64,000 bases of DNA from Salinisphaera dokdonensis (GTDB taxonomy: Bacteria; Pseudomonadota; Gammaproteobacteria; Nevskiales; Salinisphaeraceae). Position numbers and translations under genes: made by a program. Below the pieces are notes generated by a model. It saw nothing but the letters and a program-made list of their open reading frames with translations, ran no database searches and was not told where the DNA came from. How positions within the stretch are numbered: position 1 is the stretch's first letter; each line of letters starts with the position of its first letter. The stretch covers positions 558,001 through 622,000 of the forward strand of contig NZ_APND01000001.1 of NCBI RefSeq assembly GCF_040361215.1. Reading direction: 5' to 3'. This document shows, one piece after another, positions 52,601 to 60,740 of the stretch.

Positions 52601-54063
52601 GTTCTCAGGCTACGCCCTCGCCCAAGTCCGCCGGCACAACGGATATCGCCGCGATACCACTGGTCGTCGATATCGACGGCACGCTGGTACATTCCGACCT
52701 ACTCGTGGAATCGGCCTTCGTGCTGGCCAAGAGCTCGCCGCAGAGCTTGATCCGATTACCGATATGGTTGCGCGCCGGCAAGGCCACGCTCAAGGCCGAA
52801 ATCGCGCAGCGCGCGGACCTGGGTATCGAGCAGCTGCCCTACAACCGGCCGCTGATCGAATACCTGCACGAAGAAAAGGCCAAGGGCCGCCGGTTGATTC
52901 TGGCGACTGCAGCGAACGAGAAATACGCCCACCAGGTCGCCGAACATCTGCAGCTGTTCGATACCGTGCTCGCCAGTGATGGCCAGACCAACCTGGCAGG
53001 AGACGAGAAACTCGCCGCCATCCGTGCCGAAGTCGGCGACAGACCGTTCGACTACGCGGGCGATCACGAAGTGGACAACGCGATCTGGCGCCACGCCCGC
53101 AAGGCGGTTCTGGTCAATGCCAGCGACAAGCTCGAACGCAGCGCGAACGAATCCTTCGACGTGGGCGCCAGCTTTCCGCCGGAGAAAACCGACTGGCGGA
53201 TCTGGACCAAGGCCCTACGCGTGCACCAGTGGGCCAAGAACGCGCTGATCTTCGTGCCGCTGCTGGCCGCCCATCAGTACGCCGATTTCGGGATGATCAT
53301 GGCTGCGGTGCTGGCCTTCGTCGCCTACAGCCTGCTGGCGTCGAGCGTGTATATCCTCAACGACCTGGTCGATCTCGGCGACGACCGTCAGCATCCGCGC
53401 AAATGCGAGCGCCCCTTCGCGTCCGGTCGGATACCGATCCTGCAGGGGGTTATCGCCATTCCCATACTGCTCGGCGCGGCGGTGGTGATCGCAGCTTTCC
53501 TGCCGCCGTTCTTCTGGGCGGTACTGCTCGGCTATTACGCGCTTACGCTGGCCTATTCCCTCGGTCTCAAGCAGATCGCGCTTATCGACGTGCTCACGCT
53601 GGCCGCGCTCTACACCCTGCGCATCATCGCGGGCGGCGCGGCCACCGGCATTCCGCTGTCGTTCTGGCTGCTGGCGCTGTCGATGTCGATCTTCCTCAGC
53701 CTCGCGATGGCCAAGCGCTGCACCGAACTGCTGGTGATGAAAGAACACAGCGGCGATGCACCGCTCGGGCGCGGCTATATTGCGTCGGACCTGCCGCCGC
53801 TGCGCAGCCTCGGCACCGCCGCCGGCTATACCGCGGTCGTTATCCTAGCGCTGTATATCAACAGCCCGGACATCACCAACCAGTACGAGCATCCGGCACG
53901 AATCTGGGTGCTCTGCCCGGTGGTGCTGTATTGGATCAGCCGGATCTGGCTGAAAACGCTGCGCGGCCAGATGCACGACGACCCGATCGTGTTCGCGGCC
54001 AAGGACAACGGCAGCCGGATCTGTGTCTTGCTGGGCGCGCTGATCATGTTCATGGCGCTCTGA
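52597..54063 (+). CDS. HAD phosphatase-UbiA prenyltransferase fusion (DPPR-synthase-like)
   Basis: The 488-aa product has two domains. Residues about 20-190 are a HAD domain with motif I DIDGTLVHSD, a Thr in ILATAAN and YAGDHEVD near motif IV. The rest is a polytopic UbiA domain with NDLVDLGDDRQHP (NDXXDXXXD) followed by RKCERPFASGRI. That resembles decaprenyl-phosphate 5-phosphoribosyltransferase (Rv3806c type), which joins PRPP to a polyprenyl phosphate. The fused HAD domain could remove the 5-phosphate; this is inference. Confidence 0.85.
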   Translation: MSSQATPSPKSAGTTDIAAIPLVVDIDGTLVHSDLLVESAFVLAKSSPQSLIRLPIWLRAGKATLKAEIAQRADLGIEQLPYNRPLIEYLHEEKAKGRRLILATAANEKYAHQVAEHLQLFDTVLASDGQTNLAGDEKLAAIRAEVGDRPFDYAGDHEVDNAIWRHARKAVLVNASDKLERSANESFDVGASFPPEKTDWRIWTKALRVHQWAKNALIFVPLLAAHQYADFGMIMAAVLAFVAYSLLASSVYILNDLVDLGDDRQHPRKCERPFASGRIPILQGVIAIPILLGAAVVIAAFLPPFFWAVLLGYYALTLAYSLGLKQIALIDVLTLAALYTLRIIAGGAATGIPLSFWLLALSMSIFLSLAMAKRCTELLVMKEHSGDAPLGRGYIASDLPPLRSLGTAAGYTAVVILALYINSPDITNQYEHPARIWVLCPVVLYWISRIWLKTLRGQMHDDPIVFAAKDNGSRICVLLGALIMFMAL

Positions 54064-54094
54064 TCGAGTTGCCCGCGATCGTTAGACTTCTGCC

Positions 54095-55414
54095 ATGAGC
54101 GCATCGAATTACCCGTCCTGGGGCCGCTACCCGGCGAGCCAGCCGGCGGCCGTGCAACGCCCCGCAGCACGGCCCGCTGCGCTGCCCGCCTCGAGCACGC
54201 CGATGCTCGCCTATGGCAATGGGCGCAGCTATGGCGACAGCTGCCTGAACAACGACGGCCTGCTCATCGACATCGGCGGCCTGGATCGATTTATTTCCTT
54301 TGATCCGGCGACCGGCATTCTTGAATGCGAATCCGGCGTACTGCTGACCGACATCCTCGAACTGGTGGTACCGCAGGGCTGGTTCCTGCCGGTCACGCCG
54401 GGCACCCAGTTCGTATCGGTCGGCGGCGCAATCGCCAACGACGTGCACGGCAAGAATCATCATGGGGCCGGCACCTTCGGCCGGCATGTGCGTTCGCTGG
54501 ACCTGCTGCGTTCGGACGGTACGGCGCTGACCTGCACGCCGAACGACAACGCCGAATGGTTCGCGGCCACGGTCGGCGGCCTGGGGCTGACCGGGCTGGT
54601 CACCAAGGCCACGATCGCGCTCAAGCGCATCGAAGGCCCGTTCATGGATGTCGACACGCTTCGCTTCCGCAATCTGGACGAGTTCTTTGCCATCTCGGCG
54701 GCTTCGGATAGCGACTACGAATACACCGTGGCATGGGTGGATTGCACCGCCCGCGGCGGCAAGCTCGGGCGCGGCTGGTTCATGCGTGCCAATCACAAGC
54801 CGGCGCTCGGTCAACAGCCGGATCCGCGCAAACGCGGCGGGCCGACGTTTCCGTTTGTCACGCCGATCTCGATGATCAACGGTGCCACGCTACGGCCGCT
54901 GAATACGCTGTACTTCCATCGCAAGCGCCAGCCGTGCAGTCGAGACACACAGCATTTCCAGCCATATTTCTATCCGCTGGACGGCATCAAGCACTGGAAC
55001 CGGGCCTACGGGCCAAAAGGCTTTCTGCAGTATCAGTGCGTGGTGCCGCACGCCGATGCGCGCGCGTCGATCGCCGAGTTGCTCGAGCGCATCGCCGCGG
55101 CCGGCGCCGGCTCGTTTCTGTCGGTGCTCAAGGTGTTCGGCGATGTGGAATCGCCGGGGCTGATGTCGTTCCCGCGGCCCGGCGTGACGCTGGCGCTGGA
55201 TTTCCCCAATCGGGGTCGCCAGACTTTCACCCTGCTCGACCGGTTGGACGACGTCGTGCGGGCCGCCGGTGGTGCGGTCTATCCCGCCAAGGACGCGCGT
55301 ATGGGCGCGGCCGCATTCAAACAGTATTTCCCGGCCACCGAACGCTTCAAGGCATTCGTCGACCCCGCCTTTTCCTCGGATTTCTGGCGGCGGGTGACAG
55401 GAGAGGATTCATGA
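54095..55414 (+). CDS. DprE1-like FAD-dependent decaprenylphosphoryl-ribose 2'-oxidase
   Basis: This 439-aa VAO-type flavoprotein has the FAD-binding blocks YGNGRSYGDSCLNNDGLLID and GGAIANDVHGKNHHGAGTFG, as in mycobacterial DprE1. The C-terminal blocks LKVFGDVESPGLMSFPRPGV and YPAKDARM also align; the active-site Lys is K399. The position of the drug-reactive Cys387 is Ala367. It is translationally coupled to the DprE2-like gene (ATGA). Predicted to oxidise C2 of a lipid-linked ribose. Confidence 0.88.
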   Translation: MSASNYPSWGRYPASQPAAVQRPAARPAALPASSTPMLAYGNGRSYGDSCLNNDGLLIDIGGLDRFISFDPATGILECESGVLLTDILELVVPQGWFLPVTPGTQFVSVGGAIANDVHGKNHHGAGTFGRHVRSLDLLRSDGTALTCTPNDNAEWFAATVGGLGLTGLVTKATIALKRIEGPFMDVDTLRFRNLDEFFAISAASDSDYEYTVAWVDCTARGGKLGRGWFMRANHKPALGQQPDPRKRGGPTFPFVTPISMINGATLRPLNTLYFHRKRQPCSRDTQHFQPYFYPLDGIKHWNRAYGPKGFLQYQCVVPHADARASIAELLERIAAAGAGSFLSVLKVFGDVESPGLMSFPRPGVTLALDFPNRGRQTFTLLDRLDDVVRAAGGAVYPAKDARMGAAAFKQYFPATERFKAFVDPAFSSDFWRRVTGEDS

Positions 55415-56148
55415 GAAAGGTTCTGATCGTCGGCGCCACGTCGACCATCGCCGAACAGGCCGCTCGCCGGTTCGCCGCCGCCGGTGACTCGCTGTTTCTG
55501 ACCGGCCGCAACGAAGAGCGCCTGGCCGCGATCACGGACGATCTGCAGGTGCGCGGCGCGCCCACGGTCGCCGCACGCGTGATGGACGCCGACGACCTGT
55601 CCGCCCACGGCGCTACGATCGATGCCGCCGAAGCCGCACTCGGCGGACTGGATACGGTACTGGTCGCCTACGGCACCCTGCCGGATCAAACCGCCTGCGC
55701 GGCCGACCCGGCCACGGCTGTCGCCGCCTGGCATACCAACGCCGTGAGCGTGGTCGCGCTGCTTACCGATATCGCCAACCGTTTCGAACGCCAGGGCCAC
55801 GGCACGATCGCCGCGATCTCGTCGGTCGCCGGCGATCGTGGGCGTGCGAGCAACTATGTCTATGGCAGCGCCAAGGCGGGACTGAATGCGTTCATGGACG
55901 GCCTGCGCCATCGCCTGTTCAAGGCGGGCGTAAAAGTCGTGACGATCCGCCCCGGCATGGTCGACACGCCGATGACCGCCGACTTCGACAAAGGCCCGCT
56001 GTTCGCCAGCCCGGAAAAAGTCGGCGCGGACATCCACTCAGCGATCGAGAAAGGCACGGCCGTGTGCTACACGCCCGGCTTCTGGCGGCTGATCATGACC
56101 ATCATCACCGCCCTGCCGCGGGCGATCTTTCATCGCACCGGCCTGTGA
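55411..56148 (+). CDS. DprE2-like SDR (decaprenylphosphoryl-2-keto-ribose reductase)
   Basis: This 245-aa SDR has cofactor motif VLIVGATSTIAEQAARRFAA and active-site YGSAK. The GATSXIA pattern, lack of the classical NNAG and C-terminal hydrophobic segment (LIMTIITALPRAIFH) fit DprE2 proteins. Together with the DprE1-like enzyme it would epimerise polyprenylphosphoryl ribose to arabinose using NADH. It is coupled by ATGA to the gene before. Confidence 0.87.
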   Translation: MRKVLIVGATSTIAEQAARRFAAAGDSLFLTGRNEERLAAITDDLQVRGAPTVAARVMDADDLSAHGATIDAAEAALGGLDTVLVAYGTLPDQTACAADPATAVAAWHTNAVSVVALLTDIANRFERQGHGTIAAISSVAGDRGRASNYVYGSAKAGLNAFMDGLRHRLFKAGVKVVTIRPGMVDTPMTADFDKGPLFASPEKVGADIHSAIEKGTAVCYTPGFWRLIMTIITALPRAIFHRTGL

Positions 56149-56156
56149 ACCGAACC

Positions 56157-57650
56157 ATGAAAAAAGACGGGCTCGTTTATCCGCAACCCCGGCCGGCGCT
56201 CTGGCTGGTGGGTTTCTACGTGCTCTCGCGGCTGTGTTTCTTCGCTGCCGGCGTGCGCTTCGACCTGGCGCCAATCGACACATCCTGGCAGATACTCGAC
56301 CCGGTGCTGCTGCGCGAAAACCTGCTGGAAAGCCTGTTCTACATGCCTGGCCAGCCGCCGCTGTACAACCTCGTACTCGGCGCGGTGCTCAAGATCAGCG
56401 ACGACCCGCTGGTACTCGCCACGCTGTTTCGCTGCTTCTACGGCGCGCTGGCCATCGCGAGCGTACTGCTGCTCTATAGCCTGATCCGCAAGCTCACCGG
56501 CAGTCTGTGGCTCGCCTTCGGCGTGGCGCTGGTGTTTATGCTCACGCCGGCGCTCGTGCTCTACGAAGCGATCCCCTACTACACGCTGATGATCCTGGCG
56601 CTGCTGGGCGTTATTGCCTGGCTGTTCCATCTTTGCATGGAGCGTTTCACCTTCGGCCGCGCGTTCGCCATGTTCCTGGCCATGGCGGCACTGATCTACA
56701 CGCGCTCCATGTTCCAGTGGCAGTGGTTCGTGGTGCTGGCCATATTCTGCGCGCTGGTACTGCCCGGCTATCGCAAGGCGGTACTGGGCGCGGCCATCGT
56801 GCCGCTGGCAATCGTGTTCGCGCTCTATGGCAAGAACCTGATGGTGACCGGCCATTTCGCCACCTCGGACTGGATGGGCATGAGCCTGTCCAAGCTCACC
56901 ACGCTGGCCATCGACAAGGATGAGCGCCAGCGTATGGCCGACAGCGGCCTGATTTCCGAGATGTCTTTGATGGATTTCCCCTTCAACACGCCCGAGGAAT
57001 ACGCGGAATTCTTCGACGCCGTCGAGCCGACCGGCATCACCGTGCTCGATCAAAAGCGCAAATCCACCGGCCACGTGAACTACAACCATCTCGCGTATGC
57101 GGACGTTTCCGAACAGGCGCTCGAGGACGCGATCGCCGCGGTGCGAGTCCGTCCCGATATCTATCTGCAGTCCATGGGCACGGCCTGGCTGATGTTCCTT
57201 CGCCCGGCCAGCGACTACCCGTTCCTGCATGAAAACCGCCAGGCGATCGACCCCTACAGCCGCGCGTTTTCACTACTGCTCGCCGGCCAGCCGGAATATC
57301 CGGAAAAGCCCGGTTTCGATCTCGAGATGGGCCAGATCGGCGTGATGGTCGCGATCGGCTATACCTTGAGCGTGCTCTATGGCCTGTTCCTGCTGATCAA
57401 GTTCGCGATTCGCCGCGAGGTCAGCGCTACCGATGCCACGCTGATCTTCCTGTGGCTGAACATCATGTACGTGAGCGTGATCGGCAACGCTTTCGAGGTG
57501 GACGAAAACCAGCGCTTTCGCTTCTCGGTGAACCCGTTCATCGCCGCCACGCTGTCGGTCATGGCTTGGCGCCTGCTCAACTGGTCGCGGCGCGGCGAGC
57601 TCGACATGCGGCCACGGCCTATGCGCGAGCGTGCCCCGTCGGATCGATGA
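56157..57650 (+). CDS. GT-C-like integral membrane glycosyltransferase
   Basis: This 497-aa polytopic protein has about ten helices. The first extracytoplasmic loop contains acidic residues and SLFYMPGQPPLYNLVLGAVL, like the first loop of ArnT/PMT-type (GT39/83) enzymes that use polyprenyl-phosphate sugars. A central soluble loop (about residues 230-330) precedes the last helices. It starts 8 bp after the DprE2-like stop. An arabinosyl or pentosyl transferase role is inferred. The 3' end overlaps the convergent kinase gene by 32 bp. Confidence 0.75.
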   Translation: MKKDGLVYPQPRPALWLVGFYVLSRLCFFAAGVRFDLAPIDTSWQILDPVLLRENLLESLFYMPGQPPLYNLVLGAVLKISDDPLVLATLFRCFYGALAIASVLLLYSLIRKLTGSLWLAFGVALVFMLTPALVLYEAIPYYTLMILALLGVIAWLFHLCMERFTFGRAFAMFLAMAALIYTRSMFQWQWFVVLAIFCALVLPGYRKAVLGAAIVPLAIVFALYGKNLMVTGHFATSDWMGMSLSKLTTLAIDKDERQRMADSGLISEMSLMDFPFNTPEEYAEFFDAVEPTGITVLDQKRKSTGHVNYNHLAYADVSEQALEDAIAAVRVRPDIYLQSMGTAWLMFLRPASDYPFLHENRQAIDPYSRAFSLLLAGQPEYPEKPGFDLEMGQIGVMVAIGYTLSVLYGLFLLIKFAIRREVSATDATLIFLWLNIMYVSVIGNAFEVDENQRFRFSVNPFIAATLSVMAWRLLNWSRRGELDMRPRPMRERAPSDR

Positions 57651-59193
57651 TGGCTCGAATGCGCTCGAAGGTGGGCTTGAGGTCACCGTAGAGCGCGCCG
57701 AACACCTCGGTATAGAAGCGTTCGTAAGTCGCCACGGCTTCGGGCCGGGGCTCGAAGCGCGCACCGGAGTGGACCATGGCCCGCGCCGCCACACGGTGAT
57801 CGGCATACCAGCCCAGCCCCACAGCCGCGTTGATAGCGGCCCCCAGCCCACTGGTCTCGTGGGTATGGCTGCGCTCGGCGGGCAGATCGAACACGTCGGC
57901 CAGAATCTGCATGGCCTGATCGGACTGCGAACCGCCGCCGGACACCCGTAGCCGTGTGATCGGTGTTTTCGTACGCTTCTCGATACGCTCTCGGCCCTCG
58001 CGTAGCGCGTAGGCCAGACCTTCCAGAATCGCGCGATACACATGGGCGCGGGTATGCGTATCGGTGAAACCCACCATGGCCCCACGCGCCTCCGGCCCCG
58101 GCACACGCACGCCGGGCGACCAGGTCGGCAATATCAGCAGACCGTCGCTGCCCGGTGCGATCGGCGCGATGCGCTCGTCCAGCAACGCCTCGGCCGCACG
58201 CTGTTCGCGCGCCGCGGCATCGACCGTATCAACAGCGAATTCCTGCTTGAACCAGGATACAAGCCAGAACCCGCGATAGATCTGGATCTCGTCGGTGAAG
58301 GCGCCCGGCATCGCTGCCGGATAGGCCGGTACGAAGCGGGTGACTTCGCGATAGGCATCACGGCAGGTATTGATCGTCGCAGTCGTACCCAGCGACACAC
58401 AGGCTGTCTCGGGCGTGATTGCGCCGGAGCCGAGCACCTCGCAGGCCTTGTCGGCGCCAGCGCTGAACAGCGGCAGGCCGGCGCTCAGGCCCAGCGCTTT
58501 GGCGGCCGCGGCGTCGAGCGTGCCGAGCGTCTGGCCAGGTTCGACAAGCTCCGGAAGATGGTCGCGCTCGATCTCAATTGCCCGCCATTTCCAGTCGCCC
58601 TTCTTTGCCCATTGCCGGCGCTTGTAATCGAATGGCAGATAGCCGACCTGCGCACTGACGCTATCGCGCCAGGCGCCGGTCAGACGCTGCACGAGATAGC
58701 CCGAAAGCAGCAGCGCGTAGCGCATGCGCCTGTGCTGATCCGGCGCATGGGCCGCACGCCAGTTCGCCGGCGATAGACGTTGAAAGGTATCGATAGTGGA
58801 CGCCAGACCTAGCGCGCCGAAAATACCGCGCCATAACGTAGGCAGCCGCGGCACGCGAGCCGCGTGGCGCTGATCGAGCCACGAGATAGCACGGCCGACC
58901 GGTTCGCCGTTGTCGTCCACGAACACGCTCGTCGCCCGCTGGGTGGTCAAGGCCATGCCCGCGATACGTTCGGCTAGCGCCGGGTCTGCAGCCCAAAGCT
59001 TCTGAGAGGCCGCAGCGATCGCCTCCCAGAACACGGCCGGGTCCTGCTCGGCATGGCCAGGCTGCGGCGCGTGATAAGGCGGCTCGATCGGCACCTGGGC
59101 GCGCGCGCAGAGCGTACCGACGTCATCAAAGACGAGCGCCCGCACGCTCTGCGTGCCGACATCGATCGCGAGCAGGCGGTCCGACGTACTCAT
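57619..59193 (-). CDS. FGGY-family carbohydrate kinase
   Basis: This 524-aa ASKHA-fold kinase has N-terminal LLAIDVGTQSVRALVFDDVG (phosphate 1) and the C-terminal FGGY signature region LRVSGGGSQSDQAMQILADV. Typical substrates are glycerol, xylulose or related polyols; here the neighbours suggest glycerol or dihydroxyacetone, which is inference. The ATG at 59193 overlaps the GlpD-like stop (ATGA). Last gene of the operon; it converges on the glycosyltransferase gene. Confidence 0.9.
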   Translation of the reverse strand: MSTSDRLLAIDVGTQSVRALVFDDVGTLCARAQVPIEPPYHAPQPGHAEQDPAVFWEAIAAASQKLWAADPALAERIAGMALTTQRATSVFVDDNGEPVGRAISWLDQRHAARVPRLPTLWRGIFGALGLASTIDTFQRLSPANWRAAHAPDQHRRMRYALLLSGYLVQRLTGAWRDSVSAQVGYLPFDYKRRQWAKKGDWKWRAIEIERDHLPELVEPGQTLGTLDAAAAKALGLSAGLPLFSAGADKACEVLGSGAITPETACVSLGTTATINTCRDAYREVTRFVPAYPAAMPGAFTDEIQIYRGFWLVSWFKQEFAVDTVDAAAREQRAAEALLDERIAPIAPGSDGLLILPTWSPGVRVPGPEARGAMVGFTDTHTRAHVYRAILEGLAYALREGRERIEKRTKTPITRLRVSGGGSQSDQAMQILADVFDLPAERSHTHETSGLGAAINAAVGLGWYADHRVAARAMVHSGARFEPRPEAVATYERFYTEVFGALYGDLKPTFERIRAIIDPTGHARA

Positions 59194-60740
59194 GCGGGCG
59201 CGTGCACGGCCTGCCAATGGGCGAGATAGCGCTCGACCTCGCGGTCCCACTGCGCACTGTTCCAGCCGAGTGCATCACGAACCAGCGGTTCGATCAGCGG
59301 CAGTTGGTGCAGCCCGCCTTTGCAGAGCAACAGTCCTGCCCGGGTCCGACGCAGCATCAGGTCATCGAGATGCGCGACCGCCTCGTGCGTCAGCGCAAAG
59401 CGCAGTTCGCGCAGGCAGTAGTCCGTCGTGCCCAGACGCGTCGCGTCGCTCTGTCCCGCCGGCATGCCGGCATAGGCCGGACCATGGCGCACGCCGCGAG
59501 CAACTTCGAGGCTGGTGTGAGCGCTAGCCGTGCCAGCGTGGACGATCGGCGCTTTGGTATTGAGCGTGAACCGGCGGCCCAGCGCGTCGGCCACCCGTTC
59601 CAACACCTCGTGGGCGGTGACACGAAAGGTGGTGAGCTTGCCGCCGGTGACGGTGATCAATCCCTTCTCCACATCAATCGCCGATTCACGCGACTCCTCG
59701 GACGCCGACGCGCCCGGCTCGCCGCGTACCACGGGGCGCACGCCGGCGAACGCCGAGAACGCGTCGGCCGCACACAGGTCGCGTGACGGGAAATAATGCC
59801 GCGCCGCGGCGATCAGGTAGTCGGACTCGGCCGCACTCATGCGCGATGGCTCGTCCATGGGCTGTTCGTGGTCAAGGTCGGTCGTGCCGAACACCGTCGC
59901 GCCCTGCCAGGGAATCGCGAACAACGGTCGGCGATCGTCGGGATGAAACAGCGTGATCGCGCGTGCGACCGGCAGCGCATGGAAAGGAAAAACGAAATGC
60001 GAACCGCGCAAGGGGCGCAGCTGTGGTCGTCCGTCGACGCGCTCGCGTAGCTTGTCGCTCCACGGCCCGGTTGCATTGACTACGCTGGACGCTTGGATCG
60101 TAAAAGCGTCTCCGGTTTCGCTGTCGGTAACCCGGGCGCCGACGACTTTGTCGTTGTCGAAAATGAATTCATCGGCGCGGACATAGTTCGCGGCCAGCGC
60201 GCCATATTCATGTGCTTCGATGAGCACGCGCAGGGTCAGGCCGACGTCGTCGGTCACCGCGTCGCGATAGACGAAACCGCCCTTGAGGTCTCCGCTGTTG
60301 AGATACGGCATGTGGGTGCCGAAAGTCGACGGCTTCATGTAATGCGAGTAACGCTTGCCGGCCATCAGGTCGTACATGCCCAGTGCGGCGCCCAGCGCCC
60401 AGCGGCCGGGTTTGTCGTGGGCATAGACCGGCAGCATGAAATCCAGCGGCTCGACGAGCCCGGGCAGGTCGCGCATCAAGCGCTGACGTTCGTGTACCGA
60501 CTCGCGGGTCAGCCGCCAGTCACCGCTGGCCAGATAACGCAGCCCACCGTGGACTAGCTTGGACGACCAGCTCGACGTGCCCGAGGCAAAGTCGTTCTGT
60601 TCCACCAGCGCGACCCGCAGGCCCGCACGCGCAGCTTCCAGCGCAATGCCGGCGCCGGAGATGCCGCCGCCGATGATCAGCACATCGAAATGCGTCTCGG
60701 CCGCCGCCTTGAAGCGTGACCGCCAGCCTTCAGTCCACAT
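59190..60740 (-). CDS. GlpD-like FAD-dependent glycerol-3-phosphate dehydrogenase
   Basis: This 516-aa flavoprotein oxidises sn-glycerol-3-phosphate to DHAP at the membrane. The Rossmann motif is VLIIGGGISGAGIALEAARA. The GlpD signature FASGTSSWSSKLVHGGLRYL is complete. The C-terminal helical domain is present (LRELRFALTHEAVAHLDDLM, RRTRAGLLLCKGGLHQLPL). It overlaps the AGPS-like gene by 11 bp and the kinase gene by 4 bp. DHAP made here could feed the AGPS-like enzyme. Confidence 0.93.
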   Translation of the reverse strand: MWTEGWRSRFKAAAETHFDVLIIGGGISGAGIALEAARAGLRVALVEQNDFASGTSSWSSKLVHGGLRYLASGDWRLTRESVHERQRLMRDLPGLVEPLDFMLPVYAHDKPGRWALGAALGMYDLMAGKRYSHYMKPSTFGTHMPYLNSGDLKGGFVYRDAVTDDVGLTLRVLIEAHEYGALAANYVRADEFIFDNDKVVGARVTDSETGDAFTIQASSVVNATGPWSDKLRERVDGRPQLRPLRGSHFVFPFHALPVARAITLFHPDDRRPLFAIPWQGATVFGTTDLDHEQPMDEPSRMSAAESDYLIAAARHYFPSRDLCAADAFSAFAGVRPVVRGEPGASASEESRESAIDVEKGLITVTGGKLTTFRVTAHEVLERVADALGRRFTLNTKAPIVHAGTASAHTSLEVARGVRHGPAYAGMPAGQSDATRLGTTDYCLRELRFALTHEAVAHLDDLMLRRTRAGLLLCKGGLHQLPLIEPLVRDALGWNSAQWDREVERYLAHWQAVHAPA

